A stretch of 64,000 bases of DNA from Rachycentron canadum. Taxonomy: Eukaryota > Chordata > Actinopteri > Carangiformes > Rachycentridae. Under the pieces are notes generated by a model. The model was not told the DNA's origin. It did no database searches and was given only the letters and a program-made list of their open reading frames with translations. The translations under genes were made by a program, and so were the position numbers. The DNA lies in NCBI GenBank assembly GCA_038496675.1, contig CM076668.1:18215422-18279421 (forward strand), written 5' to 3'. Positions 49,966-62,271 of this stretch are shown here, one piece after another (within the stretch, counting starts at the first letter, position 1; the number at the start of each line of letters is the position of its first letter).

Positions 49966-51801
49966 TCCCACTGATCCTCCTCAACATCCATTTTACAGCT
50001 CATGTTGTCTGACAATGGCGGCAGTCCAACTTCCTGTGTTGTTGGTTCTGCCGTGGAGGTGTATTTGGATGATAGGTGTGGAGGACAGGAAATGAAGGGC
50101 ACTGCGGTCATCTCTGCTAATTAAGCTGTCTTAATGAAGCAGAAGCACTTTGGTGGGAAACTCCTGACGGAGACCCATGTTATCATTTCAGCTGTGCAGG
50201 AGTCTTTATTTTGCTCCAGGCACATAATTTATCATCCTCATGCTCAAGTCCTGGAAATCAACGATTCAGCCGTGAATAGAATAAGAAGCGCAGCTTCACA
50301 GTGTTCATGTTGTTCTGCATTTTTCTTATTGTCTTCAAACCCCTGTGAAAATTCTCTGGAAAATACTGGAACCAAATCTCTGGACTGGAGGTCGGCAGCA
50401 GGACGGTGTGTTGATGGTCATCAGGTTTTTAGAGAAGATGGATCAGGGACTAGACAATAAGAAAAACGCAAATCATCACCAGCCCTCGACAGTTTTAGTT
50501 TTTATTGGAGCCGTTTGCCCAGTGCTGTGACATTTCTCTATTAAAAAGAGACTTGATTGTACTTTCTGCCTTATTCTGGGCAAAATGTACTAAAATTGGT
50601 GCATAGTTATGATTTTGCCCCTTTATGTCTGCACTTAATGAGGAAGCAGCATTTCTTTGCTTATTGCTTCATGCGCACATCTGGTCCACATCCAGGGGCG
50701 ATTTAATTCAGTTGTACAGCTTTGAATTTGACATATGTTGGTTTATTTTTTCATGTGATTTTTTTTTTTTTTTTTTTTGTGAAATGGAAATCATGAAATG
50801 GAGAAACAATAGTACTAGAAATAGTTTTTGTTATACACTTGTAAGAAGCCAGAAGAATGACGAGAGACCATCGAAATAATTTGTGCCTTCTCTAAGTTCA
50901 CTGTAAGAGGTCCCGCTTCTCTGTGTCCATCATTGGTAAAAGAACAGACATGTTTTTCTTTTGTGCTTTTGAGCAGTCGAGTGTCGCTTTTTGTGTAAAC
51001 GCAGCCAAGAACTAAGAGCCAAGTGCATCTTAATGTCATGAGGGAACAAATTCAGGGTTCGCTTCATCGGCAGAGAACAAAAAACACAGCCAGCGTTGTC
51101 TGATTTTAGGGCTTTTTAACAACACACATGGGCATCATTACACTACCAGGGGATGGATAATTCTATTTAGAGCCTATTCTCCTTCCTCACTTTTATAGTT
51201 TCAGGATTATTAAAATCTTCTTAAAAAAAAAAAAAAAAAATGTATCTGACTGTTGAGCTGCCAGAATCAAGAGATAATAAAATATTCAGTTGTGAGGTCA
51301 GTCAGCTCAACCTGGGTGGTGGATACCTGGGCAGAGAAAGTACTTCACTTCCTTTTTCATAAAGAATAGAAAAGATCCCAGAGTATCAGACATCTGTCTC
51401 TTATGAGGACGTTTAACCCCCTGATTTTTGAGACCAATTCTACACCATCAACTACAGTTTTTCTGGTTTTTGCAGAAACTTTTTCAAACTCAGAATCTGC
51501 TCGTCAACATTATGAAAACGCTGCCTGTTAAATCTGTAACTAGAGGTTTCTGGAAGGACCCAACAGGTCATGAGGTGGTTGTAATTTTATCAAATCTATC
51601 TTTTCCTGAGTTGAGATCGGACACACAGAAAAAGAAATCTGCCCTGTAAACACGTTGTCATTGCTCCTTTTTTAAGAGGCTTGTCTTGGTTTATAAATGT
51701 GTTTGTTTTCCAGACTTAAATTTTTGCTGCCTTTAAAAAAAGACTTTACTTTGTCGACAGGATGGTTGGGGGTGCAGTTGAAAACTGGAGACTGAAATAA
51801 A
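49966..51801 (+). other. grn: grn 3' UTR, candidate poly(A) signals
   Basis: Downstream of the TGA, AATAAA occurs at 51276-51281 and 51796-51801. The second is followed by a T/G-rich stretch (GTTCTTGAAAATGTCAGTTTG). A T-run (50760-50778) and an A-run (51223-51240) are present. No coding frame or known repeat interrupts the interval. The real 3' end is uncertain. Confidence 0.45.
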
Positions 51802-52080
51802 GTTCTTGAAAATGTCAGTTTGGTGGACGTGTTAATTAAAAGCAGTGAGGTCACACTTGAAGTTTTTTCAGTTGACAGGATGTGGGACAAAGGCCCACAC
51901 ACACACCTCCTCTGGCCCTTTCCCTCCATATCCTCTTACCCCCCCATCTCCGCCTCCCCTCTCCTCGTCATCAGAAAGTTGTTATGACGACCCCAGTAAA
52001 CACGGGACAGTCGGGTAGAGACACAACTGCGGGGTGAGGAGGGGGGTGGGGGTTGTCCCAGTTTGGCGACAGAGGAGCAT

Positions 52081-52094
52081 CTGCCCCCTGGTGG
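52081..52094 (-). promoter_or_regulatory. Candidate CTCF site between grn and map3k14
   Basis: The minus strand reads CCACCAGGGGGCAG, matching all 14 positions of CCASYAGRKGGCRS. It lies in the interval separating the fam171a2-grn pair from map3k14, a plausible insulator position. Confidence 0.45.
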
Positions 52095-52494
52095 CTGAAA
52101 ACAGACATGGAGGCTCTTCTGCTCCAGTGGAGGCAAAAACAATGGAGTCTCAGCTCTAAAGGAGGTCAACACTCCCCCGTCTGTGACTCCATTGTTTGTT
52201 GAAGCTGCAGGACAGTTACTTGTATATCAGGCGGCTGCTGCTGCTGCTGTGAGAGAGAGTTGACCATTTCCTGATGAGACCCCAGAAATAAGAGCCGGAC
52301 ATTTACTCCCAAACTGTCCCAACTCATGGCCTCCTTTTAAAATAAATAAAATAAATGCCCACATCCATCAGAACAACAACAAAAACTTTTATGCAAGTGA
52401 AAAATATTTTTGTCGCCACCAAAAATTTCTCAGATCACTTCATGGTCCACCAATGGGCCCTGGACCACAGGTTGAACATAAACTATACATAACT

Positions 52495-52725
52495 GGGTCT
52501 GTAAAGTGAAGCCAACGCTGAAGAGCCTCAAACCTTCCTTCTCTCTAATGACCATCAGGGGGCGACTCCACTGGTTGTTAAAGAAGTCAGATTGTATTGA
52601 AGTCTATGGGAAAATGTCCCTACTCCTTGATTTATTAGCTCAGTAAACGTTTTCCTAATGAGTTTGTGGTCTCAGTCTCTAGTGTCAAGTCTTCAATACA
52701 ACATGATGTTCATTTTTTTATGTGA
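52495..52725 (+). repeat. Family A repeat, partial copy
   Basis: Matches the first half of the copies at 26400 and 57655, through 'CAACATGATGTTCATTTTTT', then breaks off. Confidence 0.8.
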
Positions 52726-53069
52726 GAACATAAAAGAAATAAGAACATGTAGAAATAATGTAGTTAGTTATTTCCTCCTGCGTTTTCTTCCTTCGATTTT
52801 AACAGGATCACAACATTTCTTTATGCCCCAGTGTTCATTGTTTACTTGAATGTGATTAAGGACAAGCTAATGCTCCTCATAAACAGCTGACCATTATTAG
52901 ATGTGTGTTTCAATTTGTATTTTTTATTGATTTTTATAAACCTAAAGCAGTTGAGTCTAGTTGATTCATTCCTGTCTCACTGTCCTCCTGATCCACATCC
53001 ATAAAGAAGCAGGTGTGGCTGGAGGCTAACATCGAAACAGCCTGTTTGTTTAATCTGAACACAAACAAT

Positions 53070-53222
53070 TTGGGCCACATGCTTGTTTTCTTCTGGCCTC
53101 CAGTTTCCTGGTCCCACGGCCCAAATATGGCCCATATACAGGATGACTATCCACATCTGGACGAGCCATTATCAGAGGATGACAGCTGGAATCTGCCCAG
53201 ATGTGGAACATGCAGTTTACAG
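53070..53222. repeat. 'GGCCCAaATaTGGCCCATATAC' interspersed repeat, copy 2
   Basis: Second copy of the repeat at 20808-20995 in the same orientation, clearly diverged. Confidence 0.6.
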
Positions 53223-53678
53223 CAGCCCAGAAGTTTCATTTTTCTCTCAGGAATCATTTCCATCATGTTAAACTGAACTGAAAACTAAGTGGCTTGAGTG
53301 GACATCCATTTATTCCACACTCTTGGGAAGAACAAATATCTGTGAAGCTTATTTCTGAAAAATGTCGAACTCTTCCAATAAACAAGAAGAAGGAGTTTGG
53401 TTTTATTGTGGATTTATACGACGTCAAGTTTTAAAACGTTGTTTTTCAGTCAAACTGATGCATCAATGTCTGTTTCAGTGAACGAGACCTGAAGAAGCTC
53501 CATAACCCCCGGTGAGGATTTTCAGGTCTATGTATAGCAGAGTTGCCCCACCAACAGCAGAGAGGACTGAAGTGACAAAAACCCATTGACGTGAGAGTAA
53601 ACTTTCTCCTCAGCCTCACCATTGGTCAGTAGCTGATCCCATTCACATGTTGCCAGGGAGAGAGACCCTCCACCCAAA

Positions 53679-53679
<1 letters not shown>

Positions 53680-53710
<31 letters not shown>
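53680..53710. repeat. (CA)n microsatellite
   Basis: About 15 CA units. Confidence 0.97.
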
Positions 53711-53715
<5 letters not shown>

Positions 53716-54278
53716 TACAGTTCACACACTCCCTCCTCTGGTATTTTGCTAATTCCCACAGGAATGTATAGATCCCAGTGATCTGTATTTGGGACAGCAG
53801 ATGTGTTGTTGGAGAGGAAGCTGCAGTGATGGAGACGAGTCAATCTGATTCATAAACAGCAGCAGAATTAGCATCTACACTTTGAATGAATCATTATTTA
53901 AAATCAATTGAGCCAAACTTGATTTTTAATATTTTGAGACTTGTTCGAGACATTAAGTCTTGATTTTTTTTAGTGGATAAAATATGGAAACTTTAACTGA
54001 ATTCACACATGTTCACAACCAAATCTGACAATGAAAACACTTGATGATTTAGATGTATATTTGGCCCATGAAGTAAAAATACTTAGAATTCTTAATTAAA
54101 TTTAGAATACTGATATTTGCATGTGCAGTAATGATTTACTATTGTCAATATACCGGCACTAACAATGTTAAGTTGGTCTTATTTCAAACATTAAAGTCCA
54201 CCTTTGCTGTTATCAGGGTTCCCACAAATCCTGGAAAAGTCTTCAAAGTTTTTATTTACATAGAAATAGAATATATCC

Positions 54279-54428
54279 CATACAGTCTAAAGGTAGATGT
54301 TAAAGGTCCATACAGTCTAAAGGTAGATGTTAAAGGTCCATACGGTCTAAAGGTAGATGTTAAAGGTCCATACAGTCTAAAGGTAGATGTTAAAGGTCCG
54401 TATGGTCCAAAGGTAGATGTTAAAGGTC
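54279..54428. repeat. 30-bp minisatellite, five copies
   Basis: Five head-to-tail 30-bp units begin at 54279, 54309, 54339, 54369 and 54399. Each contains GTCTAAAGGTAGATGTTAAA or a one- or two-base variant. Because 30 is a multiple of three, one frame stays open through all copies and reads a 10-residue repeat ending KVDVKG. Variation between copies is only a few bases. Confidence 0.95.
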
Positions 54429-54429
54429 A

Positions 54430-54670
54430 ACAGCCTGTCGTTAACACAATCTCAACAAATGTTGGAAGGATTGAGACTTGGTGCAGGCGTTCACGATCCT
54501 CTGAGGATGAACCCTAAAGACTTTCAGGGTTCCCTGAGTTTTCATTCGGTGACGCCAGCCTCTCAAAGTTTTCACTAAATACCCAGCGACACATCTTAAC
54601 ATCTACTTAATAAATTGGTACCAAATTTTCTACAGACATTCATGATCCCCAGAGGATGAATTCTAATTAC
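54430..54670 (+). repeat. Interspersed repeat related to 10560-10965
   Basis: Phrases 'AACA(AA)TGTTGGAAGGATtGAgAcTTGGTGCAG', 'GATCCtCTGAGGATGAacCCTAAAGACTTT' and 'CAGACATTCATGATCCcCAGAGGATGAATTCTAAT' are typical of this family. Related fragments lie at 56340-56465 and 57140-57190. Confidence 0.55.
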
Positions 54671-55144
54671 TCCTTTCCTTTTGTGCCAGCAGATTGTTGA
54701 TATTTGACATTTTTTTAATTATTTCTTGACATATTCTAACTTTATTGTACTGCTCAATATTTCACGTGCAGAATACACTTAACATTAAACCTTAATTTTC
54801 ACAGCATCTAAAAATGAAACGTGAACGTGTGTGATGCTGATTTTAAATGGAGGGACTTCACATGAATATATTATTAACTTAAGTAAATAATGTGTTGTGC
54901 AGTTACTAACTTCATGATGTCTCAGTTTAGCGCAGTCAGTCCTGTTTTTTATTTTGAAAGTTAAAACACGTGAAACATTGAATGACCTAAAAGAGCAGGG
55001 CAGACGAGATCCAAGTGTCAACGAGGGCATCTGCAGTATCCGTCCAGAGCCTTCGGAGGCTGGTATCTGTGCGTGGGTGGTGGGTGGTGGGTGGTGGGTG
55101 GAGGGGGGGGTGGGCCGGGGTGACAGAGGTGTAAGAGCACATAA

Positions 55145-55349
55145 CTCGCACACGTGGTCGACCAATCAGCAGAGCCTGCGGGGGCCGAAAGCCGGTAGGT
55201 TACACTTGGATACTAATAAACACACAACACAAGACAAACAGACAGGAAGAGAATCAGGAACAGACACTTTCCTTCCTTGTTTTTTACCAGGATCACTGGA
55301 TCTCACCTGAACCCGGAGCAGGACAGGACCTCCACAGTGTCCTTGTGAG
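55145..55349 (+). promoter_or_regulatory. map3k14: Possible map3k14 promoter and 5' noncoding exon
   Basis: CACGTG (55151-55156) and an NF-Y type ACCAATCAGC (55161-55170) stand close together, followed by a GC-rich stretch. A possible noncoding exon, 55291-55349, is bounded by TTTTTACCAG and GAG|GTAATG. It would splice to the acceptor at 56659-56660, 14 bases before the map3k14 ATG. This is inference; no transcript evidence is available. Confidence 0.3.
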
Positions 55350-56674
55350 GTAATGTGGTGCAGAGTTTCAGGTATGTCTGTCAGTCCGACTCAGTTTGAC
55401 TGGTCCTCTGACTCTCAGGTCAGAGCTGGGAAGCGAGCAGTGCAGCATGGTCACTGTTTGACATATTTGACTGGGGATATAGATCCTGCTTGTCCTGGAT
55501 GGTTGATTGTCCTAAATATTAGCAGGTTTAAACCACTGTCAGTTTTTTTTTTTTTACTTTGGAAACATCCATAAGTCAGATGTGAAGCTTTTAATTCAAC
55601 AAAAAAAAAAATGTTAAAGCTTTTATAGCTCTAGTTTCCTTTCTGGTAAAATTTCTGACTTTGCATTATCAAATCAAACAACGTCAGTTATCTACTCCTG
55701 CAGGCTTTCTGTGAGGACTTCAGGACAAGTGCTGTCTTAATGTGTGGGAAGTTTCTGTGTTTTGATCCCCCCCAGTCGTTGCTGTCAACATGGCGATGGG
55801 CTAAGGAAGAGAGACTCTGACAGCTGGCCGGCCCAGTGGAAAGCATGCGGCTACTTCTCTGCGTGCCAAATCTCTGCATGCTATTTATATTCACTTTGCC
55901 AGGCTCACTAGTGGTGTCTGTTCATTCACGCCCCGGCCACGGCAAATACCATCACATTAAAATGCTTGCCAATTACAAATTTGCTATTTCTACTATGATG
56001 GAAATGCCATTGACATTTTATGAAAGGGGAATTAAAGTCCCTAAAAAAACTAAAAGTTGGTAACCTTGTGAGTGTGTCACCTCTAATATTATCAAATATC
56101 ATGTAAACTGAAAAGAAACCCAGAGCTTAAAGGGCAACTTAACACCACCTCAAGACCTGGTCTTTGCTGACCTCCAGTGGTTTAACTTCTCGTCTTGCTG
56201 TAGTGATGTACTCGAGTACACTGTGACATCACTGATGGGTGTGGTTACAGGTGCAACAGGTGTGAAACTTTCTATTGATCACCATAATTGATTTTCTGTT
56301 TTTGCTTTTTTTTCCCCCGCAACATTAATAGTGATAAGTTAAACATTTCAACAACTGTTGGAAGGAATGAAATTTGGTGCAGATGTTCTTGATCCTCAGA
56401 GGATGATCCCTAAAGGGTTTGGTGGTTCCCTGAGTTTTCATCCAGCAACACAATTTTTTCAAGCCTTTTTAGCCCAATACCACCCAATCAATAGATTGGT
56501 AACAACAAATAAAAGTGATGTTTAATGTTTAAAAATACAGAAAATTGAAGAATGTTTTTGGTTGATCCTGCATGTGTTTTTAAAAAACAGACGGTGTTCA
56601 TGTACTGATGTGTTTCTGTTATATTAAATGTGTATGTTTGTTCTTCATCTCCTCCCCTAGTTCTCACAGAGTAG

Positions 56675-59600
56675 ATGTACGCCTCCGCTGACATGGCCAT
56701 ACCCCGGATGTTTAACTCCAACACGCCATTCATCATCGTGACCGGAGGGTCTAAGCTCTCATTTCTGGGCAAAGAGGACGACAGCCAAGGTTGTGAGGAG
56801 GAAAAGGACTCGCTGGTCCAAGCCATCACCCCCCATCTGAGTCGGGTGATGCAGCACGGCACCGCCAAGCATGTGGTCCCAGAGGGGCCCGAGGAGAATC
56901 CCTGCGTCTCCATAGTTGCTCAGGCTGAGAGTAAGACTGAGGAGCATGGATGAGGCTGGGCGTCTTTATCTGAGCTGCTGCTTGAGTAAAAGACGCTGAA
57001 AATACTGCAGATACCGAAAACATCTGTTTGATTTATTTATCAACTGACATGAATTTGGTCTTGACGCATGAAATCTGGGTAATCTGGCTCCGAAAACAAA
57101 TCTGGCTCCACATGATGACGTCCAAACAAAACCAGCTGAATTGCAACTTTCCACGGACATTTATGATCCTCAGACGATGAGCAATGTTTTCTGCAGACAT
57201 TTTAATTTTAGAAAACAGAGGAGGGGAAAAATGTCCAAAAATCTTTTTTAAAAAAGGCAAAATCGCCTAAATGTATAAAACAATAAAACTAACAACCCAA
57301 AACCTCCAAAAAGTGCCAGGAAAGTTAAAACGTTTGCCCATATCAATATTAAAATGTGTCTATTGATTAATGTTTTTTGTTAATATGTGTTAATATGAAT
57401 CTTTATCCATCAACACTTAGAATTAAACTCTACAATTGAATGTTCTTGTATTTCATCATGTTCTAATTGGTGACTTGTCTCTGTCCCAGGAGAAGACTTC
57501 CAGGAGTTCAGTCCCACCTGCACTCGGTGTCTCCACTCAAGAGCTCAGCTGCTCGAACAGCACAGGTACCTCTCACCTGAACGTGACATCTACAGGTGAT
57601 GGTCATGTCATAATGTGCTGCTGTCACAGCCTTGACTCTTATTTGAAGACTTTAGCTACTTTTAAACCTTCATTCTCTCTAATGACCATCAGGGGGCGAC
57701 TCCACTGGTTGTTAAAGAAGTCAGATTGTATTGAAGTCTATGGGAAAATGTCCCCACTTCTCCCTTGATTTATTAGCTCAGTAAACGTTTTCCTAATGAG
57801 TTTATGGTCTCAGTCTCTAGTTTCAAGTCTTCAATACAACATGATGTTCATTTTTTAAATGATTTAGAGGAAAATGGACCATAAAGCAGGGGATGAATTA
57901 GGAGGCGGGGCTACCATTTGATTGACAGACTGGACCAACCAATCAGGATAGAGTACAGAGCAGGTCAGATCCACCCCTCACTCCTCCTCAGCTCCACCTT
58001 CTCCTCCAAATATGGTTTTTTACTGGTTTAAAAAACCAAAATGTCCGACAGTGAAATTACAAACTGGAGGCTTTAAAACAGCAGCTCACAAACCGATGGG
58101 TGTCACGTTAGGTTGAGGTCAGGAAGTTTCTTCCACACCAAACTGGGAAACTCCAAATATTAGATGGTCGATGAAGCTATGAAACTTCATTACGAACATT
58201 ACTGTGCATCTTCTCACTTGCAGGTCTCTCAGTAAGGAATCTGCCTTCATGAGTGACACAGAGGATGAAGACTTGGCCGCCAAACTCCCACCCTACCACC
58301 TGCAGAGGAAACAGCGCAGGAAAACCAGAACAAGACAGAGCTGGGAGGAAGGGGGGCAGCCTCCTATCATCCGCGGCCTGTGGGTGCAGGAGATCGACTG
58401 GCTGAAGTCAGTGGATGGGGAGACGACATCATCCACTGAGATCATCCCGCCTCCTCCTCAGTTTACTGACTCAGCCTCATGCCCCTGTAGCCATGGCGAC
58501 CTGCACGCCTGCACAACTGATGAAGGCTGCAGCTGTGTAGATGTGTGTGACTGTATCAGAGGACTGGATCATGTGTCTCTGTCAGAGGACCAACTCAGAT
58601 CATTGGGAACAGACGACACATCCAGCACTGATGACAGAGGAGGATCAGACTCTGATTGTGGTCTGGACCAGGACTCTGACTCTATCTGCACTCATGAAAG
58701 TGACTCAGACTCGTCCTGCTGGGCAGAGGACGACACACAAGCACCAGATACCTTTGGAGCTGAGGCCCGGGCATCGAGTTTGACCTTTGACCTGATGCGT
58801 GTGTCTGGTTTTAGCTCCTCATCCTGTCATGCTGAGTGGGATTTTGACTCCACAGGGTGTGTGCAAAGCCTGCTGGTACTTTCAGAGTCCACATACACCC
58901 CCAACAGTGTGAATACATCCCTGTGCGCCTTCAGTGTTGATGACCTGAGTAATGTTGACACATGCTTGGATGGATTGAGAGGAAAAGTGATGCAGATGCC
59001 GAAGCTGTTTGTTTCACCTTTCTTCAAATATTTGATCAAACAGATGCCAAATGACTGGAAACACAACGTCCCTGTGAACGAAGGACTCGTATTTCATCAT
59101 GTAAGACGTTTACAGCTGCAGTGGTTTATACACGCCAAACACCCGAGTCCAAACACTAGGAGTTAAAGGCTTATATGTCCCATCTCTGACAACATCCAAA
59201 TCAGATATGTGTGTCAGTATGTAAGTATGGTGGCCCTAAGAGCCCAAGTGTCAAACAACCGTGGCGTCACCCATTGGTTTGTAAGATGCTGTTTTGAAGT
59301 CCCCAGTTTGTAATTTGTCTGTCAGCCATCTTGGTTTTTTTTAAACCAGAGGAAACCATATTTGGAGGAGAAGGTGGAGCTGAGGAGGAGTGAGGGGTGG
59401 AGCTGACCAGAGACTGAGACCACAGACTCATTAGGAAAATGTTTACTGAGCTAATAAACCAAGAGAATCAGGGACATTTTCACATAGACTTCAATACAAT
59501 CTTTTTTTTTTTTTTAACAACCAGTGGAGTCGCCCCCTGATGTTCATTAGATAGAATGAAGGTTTAAGGCCAACATGAACTTTTATTGTTGAAATTTTAT

Positions 59601-60759
59601 GGTTCCAACCTTAGCAATGTTAATTAAAGTAAACATCTGCCTACACATCACTGCCTGGGGTGTGGCCACTGAGAAACAGGAGTTTTGTTGATTTTGTCTC
59701 TTCAGCCTGGCGCTGACAATGTGTGTCCTTGTATCCCCAAGCAACTGCAGCCCAGTACCTGTCAGTACAGAGAGGGAGAGGAATACTGCATCCTCCACCA
59801 CATCCAGAACGGCTCATACGGGGACGTGTTCTGTGTCCGGGACAAAAGGACCGGATTCGAATGTGCAGCCAAGAGGGTAAGAGCCAAGAAAGAGTGAGTC
59901 ATACCAAAGCTGTTGAAACAGCATTCTGCTGCTCTTGACCACTGCAGTGATGATTAAGTTAAAAGTTATTGTGTCTCAGATTCCACTGAGTCGTTTCAGC
60001 AGTGAGGAGGTGAGCACGTGGAGCGCTCTGGACTCTCCTCGGGTCGTGGAGCTGTTTGGGGCCGTGAGGGAGGGACTCAACGTCGTGCTCTTCATGGACT
60101 TGAAGCCAGGTAGACTTTTAGAACTTATAAATAAAACCAAAGCCCTTTCATAATAAGAAGGTGATGCTTTCAGACAATAAGAGTTGTTTTCTCTCCTCAG
60201 GTTGTTTGGCCCAGCTCCTAAAAGAAATGAACTCCCTGCCTGAGGATTTGGCCCTGCACTACCTGCACCAGACACTGGGGGCACTAGAACATCTGCACCG
60301 GAGAAAGGTGCTTCACCTGGATGTCAAAGGTAAATTCATGTTCTTGTATTAGACATGTCAACATGTCTGAGCTGCCACTTCTTATGAATACATCAATGAT
60401 AACAATCCAAAAGCGGACTTGTAACACTAAACTGTTTTGATGCTTTAAGTACATTTTGTTAAAAACACAAATGCACTTTTACTTATTATATTGATTTTAG
60501 GTATTTTTTAATGCAGGACTTGTATTGAGTACTTTTATTCTGAAGGGCTACTCTTACTTCCTCTACCACTACCCCACTTATTTGACACCATTAGTTTGCA
60601 TAAAATGTAATTTATAAAATATAATGATTTGATTTAGAGTAGATTAAAATTAAGATTAGATTAAGAAACCAAACAGTGAAACGATATAGACCTCAAACAG
60701 CTACAGTATCCAATTGCTGTTTACATGTTAATGGATCAATAAAAGTAAATATGTATATT

Positions 60760-60800
<41 letters not shown>

Positions 60801-62237
60801 GTATTTTTATACTGTGGTATTGATAATTTTACTTATCATATATTAATGTTTTTTTCTACTTTGCTTTATAATGACCGACCATTATGTTTACATACAAATA
60901 ATATGTTAATTAATTGATACTCTAGTCATATCACACCTGTATGTAGCCTATATTTTGATTTAACGTTAATTTTACAGTTTATTGTAAGTAACTTTGCCCC
61001 ATCTCTCCCTGCACTGACCCATATAGACATGTAATTTATGACATACAGTATTTTTATATATCAAGAGCGATGTTGCCTTGTATGTCACCAATAATTATAT
61101 AATATATTTACATACATACATCCTTTGGATATATGAAGATGTATGTTTATAACACATGAAATACCCATAGTTTCTATTTCACCTTGTTCATTTTAAATTC
61201 TCTTCTTATTCTTATTTTATTTCTTATTTCCTTCCTCTTGTGCTGCTCTGTCAATTTAAATGTACAGGGATCAATAAATATACATCTTATTTTAGTAAAA
61301 TTTGTAAAAATGTACATACATTGAAAATATAAATTATGAATTTTTACATGTTGCAAGCATATATATTAACAATATACTGTATATTCAATGTATATATGCA
61401 AGTCTATTAAAAATACAATACATAATCAACAATCAATGTATTTACAGGCTTTGGAATGGATATATATTTACACAACAAATGTCTACAAGATGAGCATAAA
61501 TACATGAGCGTTTTCATTTCATATTTTGAAATTCATTTTGTGCATATATTACATTTGTGCACGTGGATAGTGGATCTGATATAATCAGCAGCCTGCACAG
61601 AGAGGGAGGAAGCCCAGTAAATCCTCTAGCTGCTGGTTCCACTGTCAGCTAGCATCCACGGTGATGGTACCTAATCCCAAACTGACACCTCACCCCTAAA
61701 CCCTCAGTAATCCCCTCTGAGAGGATCGAGTGGGAGGGGGCTCAAATTAGGCCCCTCCATTGTGCCGTGAGAGCAGCTTCACTCGACCACCAAATTAAAT
61801 ACGTCTCATCATATCAGATCTCCATGAAAGGTACCGGGCGCTTTTTTTCTGGAGATTTTACCTTGTGCTACCTCAAGACAGCTGTTGAGGAGCTGGACGA
61901 AGCGAGCGGCAGAGGCTTTGTTCCCCTGTGCCCCCGTCACTCTGACAGCCTCTGACAGCCTCCTGATTCCTCAGCCCACTGTTTCATAATGAGCTCCAAA
62001 TGAAAACAAACTGTCTCTCTCAATCCTGCGTGTTGATTTTATTCCAGTTGACAATGTGCTGCTGTCTGCAGACTGCAGAGACACATTCCTCTGTGACTTT
62101 GGTCTCTCAGAGACATTAGATGACAGTGGATGGAGCACCAAGGCATTCAGAGGTGAGTCGATCCTGGAGAGTCAGCAACACGCAAATTAACTGTAAATGA
62201 ACCCAACAGAAGAGAAAGAGTCAATTACACCCTTTAT

Positions 62238-62271
<34 letters not shown>

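Larger units (their letters stand above)
51802..55140. other. Intergenic DNA between grn and map3k14
   Basis: No gene is supported. It holds a CTCF-type motif, family A and other repeats, a CA microsatellite and a 30-bp minisatellite, all listed separately. Confidence 0.55.

Noticed and set aside
54279..54428. Regular repeat array that could suggest CRISPR
   Set aside because: The units abut with no spacers, and this is a vertebrate genome.
54131..54517. 128-codon open frame with a 10-residue repeat
   Set aside because: It is produced by the 30-bp minisatellite and flanking repeat DNA. No splice or promoter support.
55836..56063. 75-codon open frame with a signal-peptide-like start
   Set aside because: A hydrophobic run alone is weak evidence. 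No homology that I recognise, and codon use is like the surrounding A/T-rich DNA.
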